Assembly (NCBI GenBank): GCA_035395685.1 | Contig: DAOPBR010000002.1 | Location: forward strand, 1 to 64,000 | Source of the DNA: JAKJGA01 sp029554345 | GTDB lineage: Bacteria > Spirochaetota > UBA4802 > JAFGJZ01 | Direction of reading: 5' to 3' | DNA length: 64,000 nt | Shown: one piece after another, positions 44,244 to 53,177 of the stretch | Position numbering within the stretch: the stretch's first letter is position 1 | Layout: every line of letters starts with the position of its first letter | The notes under the pieces: model-generated | What the model was told of the DNA's origin: nothing | The model's database searches: none | The model's input: only the letters and a program-made list of their open reading frames with translations | Translations under genes and position numbers: made by a program

Positions 44244-44378
44244 CACGCCGAGTACTCAAATCCAGCACTTTATGAATTCACTACAGAAGACATTTTTCAA
44301 ATTCTCAACCGCATGAGCAGTATGGAAACTCTCCCAGCAGGAGAAAAGCCCGAAGAAATCGACTCAGAATTCAAATAA
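44244..44378 (+). pseudogene. Start-less coding remnant
   Basis: A 44-codon open frame ending in TAA reads like a protein C terminus (EYSNPALYEFTTEDIFQILN, then MSSMETLPAGEKPEEIDSEF). No ATG, GTG or TTG with a ribosome-binding site lies upstream before a stop codon. The only ATGs are near its end. It may be the tail of a decayed gene whose front is lost. No IS or repeat is seen at its borders. The rest of the 305-bp gap between tatD and gspC shows no other gene. Confidence 0.35.
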
Positions 44379-44510
44379 GATCCCGTATGTTCAAATCTTT
44401 CATAATAAATATGTGCAAACAAAACTTTTGAATAAAGCATACGAAAGATACAAAACCAACGTATAAACTAATTGACTTGTAGCTCTTTTTATTGTTTTCT
44501 GACCCTGTAT

Positions 44511-45323
44511 ATGAATATTCTCAAAAAACATCTCTTTAACATTATCGGAGCTGCAATACTTGCTTTGAGCATATCGGGTCTTATTACCGATACAGCACGG
44601 ATAGTCATACATCCTGGAGAAAAAACCAGACAAACGGCTCAAAAAGTTTTTCAAGCAGACAATGCAGATAAAATAACTGATTATAATTTCATACTGAATT
44701 CAAACTTTTTTCAGCTTTCCACCACTCAAAGCTCAGAAAATTTGCAGTCGGCTTCACCTGCCAATTTAGTTCTGCTGGGAACTGTTACAGGATCTCCATC
44801 ACTGGCCAGAGCAATGATAAGATCTGCTTCGGAAAACAAAGTTGAGATATTTAAAATAGGCTCTTCAGCCTGGGGATATACTCTCATAAGGATTTTAAAA
44901 ACCAAAGTATTATTAAAATCAGGTTCCAGCGAATTTGAGCTTGATATGCTTAAAACTGAAGGCGGATCATCCAACCAGCAATCGAATTCTCAAAGCTCAT
45001 CCAAAAGAACGATCAGCAGAGCGGAACTTCTCACAAAAATTCAGGGGAATATGGACAATATGCTGAAGGGAATGAGAGCCGGTCCTTATCGTGAAGACGG
45101 CCAAATCAAAGGATACAAGATTATGGGTCTTAGCAAAGATAACATGCTTTATGAACTTGGAATCCGTCAGGGAGACATTATTATGAGAATTAATGGTCAT
45201 CCGATTGACAGCACGCAGAAATTGTTTGAACTTTGGCAGAAGCTTCCACAGGAGCCGAAAGCGCTTATTGACATTAAACGCGGAAACGATACAACGACTC
45301 TCGATTATACTTTTTCGAATTAG
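44511..45323 (+). CDS. gspC: Type II secretion protein GspC
   Basis: From ATG 44511 the protein is 270 aa. One N-terminal TM (NIIGAAILALSISGLI) is followed by an HR domain (about 84-145, PANLVLLGTVTGSP, then YTLIRILKTKVLLKSG), a Ser/Gln linker and a C-terminal PDZ domain (about 200-268, YKIMGLSKDNMLYELGIRQG). GspC links the inner-membrane platform to the secretin and recruits substrates. It heads a co-directional gsp operon and lies 6 bp before gspD. Confidence 0.9.
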   Translation: MNILKKHLFNIIGAAILALSISGLITDTARIVIHPGEKTRQTAQKVFQADNADKITDYNFILNSNFFQLSTTQSSENLQSASPANLVLLGTVTGSPSLARAMIRSASENKVEIFKIGSSAWGYTLIRILKTKVLLKSGSSEFELDMLKTEGGSSNQQSNSQSSSKRTISRAELLTKIQGNMDNMLKGMRAGPYREDGQIKGYKIMGLSKDNMLYELGIRQGDIIMRINGHPIDSTQKLFELWQKLPQEPKALIDIKRGNDTTTLDYTFSN

Positions 45324-45329
45324 GGGAAT

Positions 45330-47120
45330 ATGATGAATCTCAAAAAAGCGGCAGTATTATTATTATTGATTTTTGTTTTTTCTCCGGCTTTTGCCCAAAG
45401 AAAAACGACCGCAAAAAAGGCTCCGACAAATTTTATTCTTAATTTTAAGGATGTTGAGATATCTGACTTTATCACAATGATGAGTCAGATACTGAATAAA
45501 AATGTTGTATACGATGAACAACTCCGCGGAAAAATAACAATAAGCTCATCCAAAAATATTCCTATTTCACAGGCCCGCGAGGTTCTCATCACGATTCTTT
45601 CAGTTAAAGGTTATACGATTGTAGAAATGCCGAATCTGATTAGAGTTGTACCTCTAAAGGATGCGCCTAAAGAAACAGACTTAATAATTGTAGACGGTCA
45701 GGAAATTAAAGTTAAGGACGATACAAATATTGTCTACACATGCGAAATAGAATCCGGAGATTTAAATGAAATTTTCAGAACGCTGAATTCGGTTAAAACA
45801 AACGCCATGAGCCTTGTGGTTTACCCCCCGCTCAAGTATATCATTTTTAACGGATCAGCGAGAGAAATCACAAGCCTTGTCAAACTGGCGAAATCGCTTG
45901 ATAAATCAGCTACAGGCAGCACAGAAGCAATTGATTCTCAAAGTTTCATACATGTAGTAAAACTTCAGAATTCGAAGGCTGAAGACATGGCAGCAGTTCT
46001 TTCAAAAGTTCCGACTAAAAGTTCAATTGAATCTCAACGGGCAGCACCGTCTGCACCGAATCAGCCGCCGCGTCAGGTAAAAAATGATCAAATATCAATT
46101 ATTCCAAGCAAAGACACTAATTCACTTATAATAACTGCGACTCCTGAAGAATTCGCTGAAATCAAACGTCTCATTAATGCACTTGATACCGTAAGAGATC
46201 AGGTTCTCATTGAAGCCGTAATTATGGAAGTCAATACCAGCGACGGCTGGACTTTCGGAATAGACTGGTTTTTAAGAGGAAGTGCAGGACAAGGAAATGC
46301 TTTCGGAGAACAAATTCTCGGGAATGTTCCCAATTATACAGAAAAAAGCATCTATAATACAACCGTACCTCTTTTTACAGGTTTTAATCTGGGCTACTTC
46401 TCAGGAAAAGGAGCTCTCGGTTTTCTTTTATTAAACGCGACAGCAAACGATAATAAAGTCAATATTCTTTCCACACCGCAGATTCTTACACTTGATAATC
46501 AGGAAGCCGTCATTTACGCAGGATCTGAAGTTCCTGTTCCGACAAACGCAAAATATGATTCAAACAATAATCTTACTTACACTTTTGATTATAAATCTGT
46601 CGGAATTAAACTCAAGGTTACACCTCACATAACTGACACGGATCGTATAACTCTTGATCTCTATCAGGAAGCAAATTCAATAATAAGCGAAGGAACGATT
46701 GAAGGAGCAACCTACACGCCTCCGACGCTTGGAAAACGCGATATTACAACAAAAGTAACCGTATATGACGGCAAAACGATCGTCGTCGGAGGCTTGATCA
46801 GCAATCAAGCGAGCACTGTAGAAACCAAAGTTCCTATTCTCGGAGATATTCCGCTTTTAGGTTGGCTATTCAAAAATAAAACCGTCAAAAACGAGAAGAA
46901 GAATCTTCTGATTTTCATATCACCGACCATAGCTACAAAAAAAGAAGTCATTGAAAACATTTCAAATGAAAAAATCAATGAACACAAAAAGCTTAACGGC
47001 GAATTCAAGCATTATAAAGAAAAAAGCAAAGATAATGAATTGAAAGAGAAAGATCAGCCGGTCAAACCGGAAGAAAATGCAACAGATAACACACAAAATG
47101 AACAGAAAGAAGTGAAATAA
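45330..47120 (+). CDS. gspD: Type II secretion secretin GspD
   Basis: The 596-aa protein has a signal peptide (AAVLLLLIFVFSPAFA), N0 (FILNFKDVEISDFITMMSQI) and N1-N2 domains to about 265, then the secretin domain with VLIEAVIMEV, VPVPTNAKY and VYDGKTIVVGGLI. It ends in a long Lys/Glu-rich tail. It forms the outer-membrane channel. No pilotin gene is next to it. AGGGGA fits the second of two ATGs (45333) slightly better than the first. Confidence 0.97.
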   Translation: MMNLKKAAVLLLLIFVFSPAFAQRKTTAKKAPTNFILNFKDVEISDFITMMSQILNKNVVYDEQLRGKITISSSKNIPISQAREVLITILSVKGYTIVEMPNLIRVVPLKDAPKETDLIIVDGQEIKVKDDTNIVYTCEIESGDLNEIFRTLNSVKTNAMSLVVYPPLKYIIFNGSAREITSLVKLAKSLDKSATGSTEAIDSQSFIHVVKLQNSKAEDMAAVLSKVPTKSSIESQRAAPSAPNQPPRQVKNDQISIIPSKDTNSLIITATPEEFAEIKRLINALDTVRDQVLIEAVIMEVNTSDGWTFGIDWFLRGSAGQGNAFGEQILGNVPNYTEKSIYNTTVPLFTGFNLGYFSGKGALGFLLLNATANDNKVNILSTPQILTLDNQEAVIYAGSEVPVPTNAKYDSNNNLTYTFDYKSVGIKLKVTPHITDTDRITLDLYQEANSIISEGTIEGATYTPPTLGKRDITTKVTVYDGKTIVVGGLISNQASTVETKVPILGDIPLLGWLFKNKTVKNEKKNLLIFISPTIATKKEVIENISNEKINEHKKLNGEFKHYKEKSKDNELKEKDQPVKPEENATDNTQNEQKEVK

Positions 47121-47121
47121 A

Positions 47122-48789
47122 ATGTCTCGGAAAAAAATCGGTGAAATTCTTGTTCAAAACGGCGAGCTGACTCAGACTGAACTCGAAGCAATTCTTAAGC
47201 TTCAGAAAGATACCGGTCTGCGTTTCGGCGAAGCTCTGCTTAAACGCGGTGCCGTAACAGAAGAAGCTCTTCTTCGCGCGCTTTCCAAACAGCTCGAAAT
47301 TGAATTTAGAGAAGAGCTCAAGTTTGAAGATCCCGAAGGTATTTTCAAACAACTTAAAACAAGTTTTTTTGTTAAATACAAGATGGTTCCTTTCGCTATC
47401 AAAAAGAATAAAATTTTTCTCGCTGTAAACGAACCTAGAAATGCGCCTGTAGAAGACATTGAAATAATTTTTCCCGATTATGAAATTCATCTTGTTATTG
47501 CTACAGAAACGGAAATTTACCGCGTAATATCAGAAAATTTTGAAGGTGAAATCAAAAGCGATCTTGCAGAAAATCATCCTGATTATGATCTTTTTTCAAC
47601 TGACATTCTTGAAACTGAAAACATTCTGGAAGCGGCAAATGACGCTCCTATAATAAAACTGGTAAACAGAACAATATCGCAGGCAGTCGACAAAAAAGCG
47701 AGTGATATTCACATTGAACCGTATGAAAACGAACTGATAATACGTTACCGTGTTGACGGAATACTTTATCAGATAATGTCACCACCCAAAAGACTTCAGA
47801 ATGCAGTGATTTCGAGAATTAAGATCATGGCAAATCTTAATATCGCGGAAAACCGTCTTCCACAGGACGGAAGAATTCAGATTAAAGTCGGCAAAAAGGA
47901 TATCGACATCCGTGTAAGCGTATTTCCTACTTACTTCGGAGAAAGAATCGTATTAAGACTTTTGAATAAATCCGACATGAATTTTTCGATTGATTCTATC
48001 GGTTTCATACCCGAAGATTTGTCTCTCGTAAAAAAAATTCTCTCTAAACCTAACGGAATAGTTTTGGTTACGGGGCCCACCGGGAGCGGTAAAACAACTA
48101 CTCTCTACGGAATGCTGACACATTTAAATTCTCCGAAAGTAAATATACTGACAGTTGAAGATCCTGTTGAGTATCAACTCAGCGGTGTCGGACAGATGCA
48201 GGTAAAACCCAAGATCGACCTCACCTTCGCATCTGGATTAAGATCAATACTTCGTCAGGACCCTGACATCATAATGGTCGGAGAAATCCGCGACGGTGAA
48301 ACGGCAGAAATCGCAGTTCAGGCGGCGCTGACCGGCCATCTTGTTCTTTCAACGCTTCATACAAACGACGCGGCTAGCGGCGTAACGCGCTTGATAGATA
48401 TGGGAATTGAACCATTTCTGATTTCTTCATCAGTAAACGCGTTTCTCGCACAGAGACTTTTAAGAAAAATCTGTCCGCACTGCAAAACATCATATAAGGC
48501 AAGCGCCGCGGACAAAAAAATTCTAAAGATATCAAAAGACATCAAGCTATATCACGGCAAAGGCTGTGAAAAATGCCTCAACATAGGATACCTAGGCAGA
48601 AGCGCTATTTATGAGATTCTGCCGCTTGACGATGAACTGCGCCGACTTATTATAACTAAAGCCGATGCTTCGGAAATAAAATCATGCGCCGTAAAAAAAG
48701 GAATGAAAACACTTTTTCAAAACGGATCCGAAAGAGTTCTGTCAGGAGAAACAACCCTTGAAGAACTTGTAAGGGTGACAGGATTATGA
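47122..48789 (+). CDS. gspE: Type II secretion ATPase GspE
   Basis: The 555-aa protein has an MshEN/N1E-type N-terminal region (MSRKKIGEILVQNGELTQTE), the Walker A motif GPTGSGKTTT (about 318-326), Asp and Walker B boxes (RSILRQDPDIIMVGEIRDGE), the His box TGHLVLSTLHTNDA, and a tetracysteine zinc motif (CPHC at about 451 and CEKC at about 482). It powers pseudopilus assembly at the inner membrane. The gap to gspD is one base. Confidence 0.98.
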   Translation: MSRKKIGEILVQNGELTQTELEAILKLQKDTGLRFGEALLKRGAVTEEALLRALSKQLEIEFREELKFEDPEGIFKQLKTSFFVKYKMVPFAIKKNKIFLAVNEPRNAPVEDIEIIFPDYEIHLVIATETEIYRVISENFEGEIKSDLAENHPDYDLFSTDILETENILEAANDAPIIKLVNRTISQAVDKKASDIHIEPYENELIIRYRVDGILYQIMSPPKRLQNAVISRIKIMANLNIAENRLPQDGRIQIKVGKKDIDIRVSVFPTYFGERIVLRLLNKSDMNFSIDSIGFIPEDLSLVKKILSKPNGIVLVTGPTGSGKTTTLYGMLTHLNSPKVNILTVEDPVEYQLSGVGQMQVKPKIDLTFASGLRSILRQDPDIIMVGEIRDGETAEIAVQAALTGHLVLSTLHTNDAASGVTRLIDMGIEPFLISSSVNAFLAQRLLRKICPHCKTSYKASAADKKILKISKDIKLYHGKGCEKCLNIGYLGRSAIYEILPLDDELRRLIITKADASEIKSCAVKKGMKTLFQNGSERVLSGETTLEELVRVTGL

Positions 48790-50030
48790 TTTTTCAATAT
48801 GACGCCATAAATAAAAAGGGAAAGGAAATCTCGGGAATTGTTGACGCAGTCAATCAGATCAAGGCTAAGGAAAAACTCAAAGCGGAAGGTCTGTATGTCA
48901 AAAAAATCTGGGAACACACAAAGGATTCCCCTCTTTCCAAAGAAAGCAATGTTTTTGCAAAGTACGCATCTATAATTTCTGATAAAATTTCAGCAAAAAA
49001 AATTCAAAAACTTACTCCCCTTTTTTCACGCCAGCTTTCCACGCTTCTTAGAGCAGGAATGCCACTCAACCGTGCGATGGCGGACATAATAGATCAGACT
49101 GACAATTCTCACATGAAACTCGTTCTCGCCGACATAAGACAGAAGCTTGAAGGAGGAAGTCCTCTTTCTAAAGCAATCGCGTCGCACAACGAAGTCTTTT
49201 CCGAAATGTATTCAAACATGATCCGCATCGGTGAAAACATGGGTTCTCTAGACACAGTGCTTGAGCGTCTAGCAGATATTGAAGAAAAAAATGCCAACAT
49301 AAAGAATTCACTCAAACTGGCTTTTCAATATCCCGTGTTCATGCTTATTTTCACATCCTGTATTGCATCTTTTCTAATGATAAAAGTTGTACCAACCATA
49401 AGCGATATGTTCATCCAGCTTAATAAAGAACTTCCTCTTCCTACGCGGATAGTTGTAGGAACCAGCTCATTTGCAGCAAAATACTGGATCATTATCTTGA
49501 TAGCACTCATAGTCCTTTTTATTCTTTTCAGAAAGTATTCCAAAACACCTGAAGGACGCAGCAAAATTGATGCGTTTATGTTCAGGATTCCGGTTTTCAA
49601 TCATTTCTATACAAAAGTTATTTGTCTCAGATTCTGCCAGAATCTCGGCATAATGGCACAGAACGGAGTAGATATAGTCAAATCGCTCGAAATAGTAAAA
49701 AAACAGATCGGAAATACTGTAATAGAAAAAAAGATCGAAGAAGCTTCAGTCAGGATTGTAGAAGGCGCACCTATTTCAAAGGCTTTGATAACAGCGGAAT
49801 TTTTGCCGAAAATGGTAACGGGAATGATTTCAGTAGCAGAAGCGAGCGATACGCTGGATTCAATGCTTATCAAAATTTCTGATTTGTATCAGAATGAAAT
49901 TGACAGATCTCTTCTTTCACTTACAAAAATGATTGAACCTGTTTTAATTGTATTTATGGGCGGCGTTATTGGGCTAATTGTTTTATCAATAATGCTTCCG
50001 ATTATGGACTTAAATTTATCAATCCAGTGA
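48786..50030 (+). CDS. gspF: Type II secretion inner-membrane protein GspF
   Basis: The 414-aa polytopic protein has two GspF domains, with the motifs LSTLLRAGMPLNRAM, GGSPLSKAI, QNLGIMAQNGVDIVKSLEIV and EPVLIVFMGGVIGLIVLSIM. TM segments lie near 180-205, 228-248 and 385-408. It is the platform core that contacts GspE. Its ATG overlaps the gspE stop (ATGA). Confidence 0.97.
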   Translation: MIFQYDAINKKGKEISGIVDAVNQIKAKEKLKAEGLYVKKIWEHTKDSPLSKESNVFAKYASIISDKISAKKIQKLTPLFSRQLSTLLRAGMPLNRAMADIIDQTDNSHMKLVLADIRQKLEGGSPLSKAIASHNEVFSEMYSNMIRIGENMGSLDTVLERLADIEEKNANIKNSLKLAFQYPVFMLIFTSCIASFLMIKVVPTISDMFIQLNKELPLPTRIVVGTSSFAAKYWIIILIALIVLFILFRKYSKTPEGRSKIDAFMFRIPVFNHFYTKVICLRFCQNLGIMAQNGVDIVKSLEIVKKQIGNTVIEKKIEEASVRIVEGAPISKALITAEFLPKMVTGMISVAEASDTLDSMLIKISDLYQNEIDRSLLSLTKMIEPVLIVFMGGVIGLIVLSIMLPIMDLNLSIQ

Positions 50031-50036
50031 GGTTTT

Positions 50037-50495
50037 ATGCAAAAAATTTTCAAATTACTAAGAACGATTCGTACATCCAAATCGGGATTTACAACGCTTG
50101 AGCTAATGATAGTAATTGTAATAATAGGTATTATTACAGCGGTTAGTATTCCCAGACTAATGAAAATGCTTGATACCGGAAAAGTTACGGCTTGCAAAAA
50201 AGCAGTTGAGCAGATTACTGTTCAACTTGAAGTTTATAACATGCACAATCAGACCTATCCGACAACCGAACAGGGACTGAAAGCTCTTGTCGAGCCGGCA
50301 ACAATTGATCCCGTTCCTGCGAATTTCCAAGAGGGTGGCTATTTATCAAACAAAGATTTAAAAGATCCATGGGGGCATGATTTTATATACAGATCACCTG
50401 GTGATTCTTCACGTAATTTTGAGATATTGTCTTATGGGTCCGACGGTAAGGAAGGCGGAACAGGAAATGCAGCAGACATTAAATCATGGGAATAA
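50037..50495 (+). CDS. gspG: Major pseudopilin GspG
   Basis: The 152-aa pseudopilin has a prepilin leader cleaved at KSG^FTTLELMIVIVIIGIIT (Glu at +5). The GspG body follows, with QTYPTTEQGLKALVEPA, DPWGHDFIYRSPG and the C-terminal calcium-site segment LSYGSDGKEGGTG. It builds the periplasmic pseudopilus. GAGGT precedes the ATG. Confidence 0.98.
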   Translation: MQKIFKLLRTIRTSKSGFTTLELMIVIVIIGIITAVSIPRLMKMLDTGKVTACKKAVEQITVQLEVYNMHNQTYPTTEQGLKALVEPATIDPVPANFQEGGYLSNKDLKDPWGHDFIYRSPGDSSRNFEILSYGSDGKEGGTGNAADIKSWE

Positions 50496-51028
50496 AAGAT
50501 GATTCCGGTTTCACGCTGCTTGAAGTTGTTGTCATTCTTGCTTTAATTTCGGTTTTGATGCTGATGACCGTTCCGCGAATAGCGAGATCCGTCAGAAGCG
50601 CAGATGAAAATGGAAAGATTTTTCGTTCGACGATTGAAAGAACTATTTCTGATTCAATTATGAACGCGAAAAACAATTTTATAGTTTTTCACGCACAGAA
50701 GAACGGCGAACGCATTAAGGAATTCAGCGGAAGACAAAACGGAATCTCGGTTTTGAACTTTGACGGAAATGTTTTTAAGGAATCCCCGCTTCCGGCTCTT
50801 TCGTATAAGCAGTTTCCCGATTCTTTCACAATAGAATCGGTCATTGCCGGAAGGGGGCAAATTCTCGATTCGGGCGACATTATCGTTTCGGTTTATCCTG
50901 ACGGGAAAACCGAAACGCTTGTAATCCGCGTCAGAAACAATGATAAGACAGTAAATTACCGACTTTCAAACGGAGAAATCACTCAGTCAAATGATGAAAA
51001 CACTGAAAACGCATATCTTTCAAAATGA
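50486..51028 (+). CDS. gspH: Minor pseudopilin GspH
   Basis: The 180-aa protein has the leader DDSG^FTLLEVVVILALISVL (Glu at +5) and a body with DSIMNAKNNFIVFHA and SIDGRG-like beta strands (FTIESVIAGRG), as in GspH. It is a minor pseudopilin at or near the pseudopilus tip. It overlaps gspG by 10 bp and gspI by 38 bp. Confidence 0.88.
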   Translation: MGIKDDSGFTLLEVVVILALISVLMLMTVPRIARSVRSADENGKIFRSTIERTISDSIMNAKNNFIVFHAQKNGERIKEFSGRQNGISVLNFDGNVFKESPLPALSYKQFPDSFTIESVIAGRGQILDSGDIIVSVYPDGKTETLVIRVRNNDKTVNYRLSNGEITQSNDENTENAYLSK

Positions 51029-51386
51029 GGCATATGCTCTTCTTGAAATTCTTATCGCGATAGCATTGCTTTCTACGGCTGTACTTCCGGTTTATGTTTC
51101 CGTCAGTCAGCAGTTTTCAGCCATTTCAAAAACTTCCGACTCGATGAAAGCTTCAATCTACTGCAGAAATATTATGAACGAGTTCCGTATTGAACCGTCA
51201 AAGGTCGATTTAAAAGATAAGGAAATTAAGGATAATCCGAAATTCAGGTATTCTATTGAAATTAAACGTTTTGAGCATGCTCTTCTCGGTCCGCTTGAAG
51301 CAAAAACAGTTAAAGTGACTGTATCATGGAACGAAAACGGTTCAGAAAAAACTAAAAGTCTTTCGTACATTTATCCGGACAAATAA
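50991..51386 (+). CDS. gspI: Minor pseudopilin GspI
   Basis: The 131-aa protein has the prepilin segment NEA^YALLEILIAIALL with Glu at +5, but Ala instead of the usual Gly at -1. The body contains FRYSIEIKRFEHALLGPLEA and VKVTVSWNENG, as in GspI. GspI, J and K form the tip that starts pseudopilus assembly. It overlaps gspH by 38 bp, the largest overlap in the operon. Alternative start: the second ATG at 50994. Confidence 0.88.
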   Translation: MMKTLKTHIFQNEAYALLEILIAIALLSTAVLPVYVSVSQQFSAISKTSDSMKASIYCRNIMNEFRIEPSKVDLKDKEIKDNPKFRYSIEIKRFEHALLGPLEAKTVKVTVSWNENGSEKTKSLSYIYPDK

Positions 51387-51387
51387 T

Positions 51388-52017
51388 ATGAAAAAGTATG
51401 ATGACGGTTTCTCTCTTCTCGAAATGATAATAGCTCTGGCTCTTTCTTCAATAGTTCTAATGATGATCTATGCAGCGGAAAGAACAATAATACGCGCCGT
51501 ATCACAGGGTAAAAAAGAATCCGAAAGAATATACCTTCTCTCAAACAGAATCAGAACAATTCAGTCGGATTTCAGTTCAATTTTCCTCTATGAAGAACCG
51601 GCAAAATATCCCGTTTCTTCCGAAACAAAAATATCAGGTGAGGATTATCTGATATCATTTTTTTCAATTAAATCAGCTGCAGTATTTCCGGTTACGAATT
51701 ACACGGAGTCGGATCACTCATGCGACATCGTTAATGTTTTATATAAGGTACGGGAAGAAAACGGAATAAAAAAGCTGTACAGAATCGAAAAGGAAATCAC
51801 CGATTCGGAAAATCAGATTAAAACCGAATGTGTTCTTTTCGAAAATGTATCTGAGGCAAAAGCCGAGTTTTATGCAGGCAGATCATGGAATAAAAAATGG
51901 AACAGCGCTGACAATTTCAAATATCCTGAAGCCGTCAGGCTCATCGTTGTTTATAAAGAAAAAGGCAAGGATGAGCAAATTACAATTAATGGATTTCCGG
52001 GAATGATGGGCAAATGA
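51388..52017 (+). CDS. gspJ: Minor pseudopilin GspJ
   Basis: The 209-aa protein has the leader YDDG^FSLLEMIIALALSSIV (Glu at +5) and a beta-rich body with LSNRIRTIQSDFSSIF and AEFYAGRSWNKKWNSA near the C terminus, the usual GspJ tail with a W-x-x-x-W. It is part of the tip complex with GspI and GspK. It starts one base after gspI. Confidence 0.9.
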   Translation: MKKYDDGFSLLEMIIALALSSIVLMMIYAAERTIIRAVSQGKKESERIYLLSNRIRTIQSDFSSIFLYEEPAKYPVSSETKISGEDYLISFFSIKSAAVFPVTNYTESDHSCDIVNVLYKVREENGIKKLYRIEKEITDSENQIKTECVLFENVSEAKAEFYAGRSWNKKWNSADNFKYPEAVRLIVVYKEKGKDEQITINGFPGMMGK

Positions 52018-53177
52018 AATCATTTATAAAATTGATTACAAAATCATATCTTGCAAGAAAGTATTTTCTTGCAAAAAAAAGAGAAACCTCAAGCGGATAT
52101 ACACTGGGAATAGTACTTATAGTAATCGCCCTGATTGCAATGCTTGCAACCGAGTTTCTTTCTAGCGCGGTAAAATCGATCCGGGTTTCGGCGAAAAACT
52201 CTGCGGCTGATCAGTCCGCTCTTTACGCGGAAAGCGGATTCCGTCTTGCCGAAATGATACTTGATGCTGATAAAAAAGGAACAACGGGTTCGCTTAATAT
52301 AAAAACATCCGCTGAAACTGATTCATATGACGACTTATGGGCAAGAAATATCCCTCCTCTTGATCTGGACGGATATTCTGTCAAAATTATGATTTTTGAT
52401 GAGCAGAGCAAAATCAATGTAAATAACATTTATAATGAATTTACCGACAGTTCCCAGACATTTCCGTATATAATACTGAACAATTTTTTCAAAGATATGG
52501 GATTCGATGAAAATTACACCGGATGCATTCTCGATTATATCGACAAGGATGACTCAAAGTCGCAATACGGCGCCGAAACTTATGATTATTATTCGAGATT
52601 CAGCTCACCTGGAAGCGCGAAAAACAGCTACTTGGTATCGATAAATGAACTTCTGATGATCAAGGGTTTCAGCTGGCCGCTTTTTTACGGCATCACGGGA
52701 GGAAACTCCGGCATAGAAGGAAAACTGGTTGATAAGAATTATGAACAGGAAGATTTAAGTTTTGACATGTCTCTAAGCGATGATTCAAAACAAACTTACA
52801 AGGAAACTCTCATTGCCAGGGAAAAATCCAGGAAATTATCAGATTATCTTAGAGTTAACGGAAAAAACGACGATGCGTCTGATGATCTCAATAAAATAAA
52901 CATTAATACCGCCCCCTTCCGTGTTTTAATAGCAATTCCCGGAATGACAGACGGATTCGCCGAAGAAGTTATCGAAAAGAGAAAACTTAAACCATTCTCC
53001 TCAACAGAAGAACTATCTTCGGTAATAACAGATCCGATAATCCGCAAAAATCACTTGACTGTATCTTCAAATATATTTTCAATCAAGGTCATTGTGTCAT
53101 CGTCTGGAGGCGATTTCGAAAGTTTCGGAATCTATAACAGAAACATAAAAAAATATTATTACATGAAAACACTATAA
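52014..53177 (+). CDS. gspK: Minor pseudopilin GspK
   Basis: The 387-aa protein has the leader TSSG^YTLGIVLIVIALIAML. It lacks the +5 Glu, as expected for the tip protein GspK. The body contains FDEQSKINVNNIYNEF, YTGCILDYIDKDD and the helix-hairpin-helix-like NINTAPFRVLIAIPGMTDGF. It caps the pseudopilus. Its ATG overlaps the gspJ stop (ATGA). Confidence 0.93.
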   Translation: MKSFIKLITKSYLARKYFLAKKRETSSGYTLGIVLIVIALIAMLATEFLSSAVKSIRVSAKNSAADQSALYAESGFRLAEMILDADKKGTTGSLNIKTSAETDSYDDLWARNIPPLDLDGYSVKIMIFDEQSKINVNNIYNEFTDSSQTFPYIILNNFFKDMGFDENYTGCILDYIDKDDSKSQYGAETYDYYSRFSSPGSAKNSYLVSINELLMIKGFSWPLFYGITGGNSGIEGKLVDKNYEQEDLSFDMSLSDDSKQTYKETLIAREKSRKLSDYLRVNGKNDDASDDLNKININTAPFRVLIAIPGMTDGFAEEVIEKRKLKPFSSTEELSSVITDPIIRKNHLTVSSNIFSIKVIVSSSGGDFESFGIYNRNIKKYYYMKTL

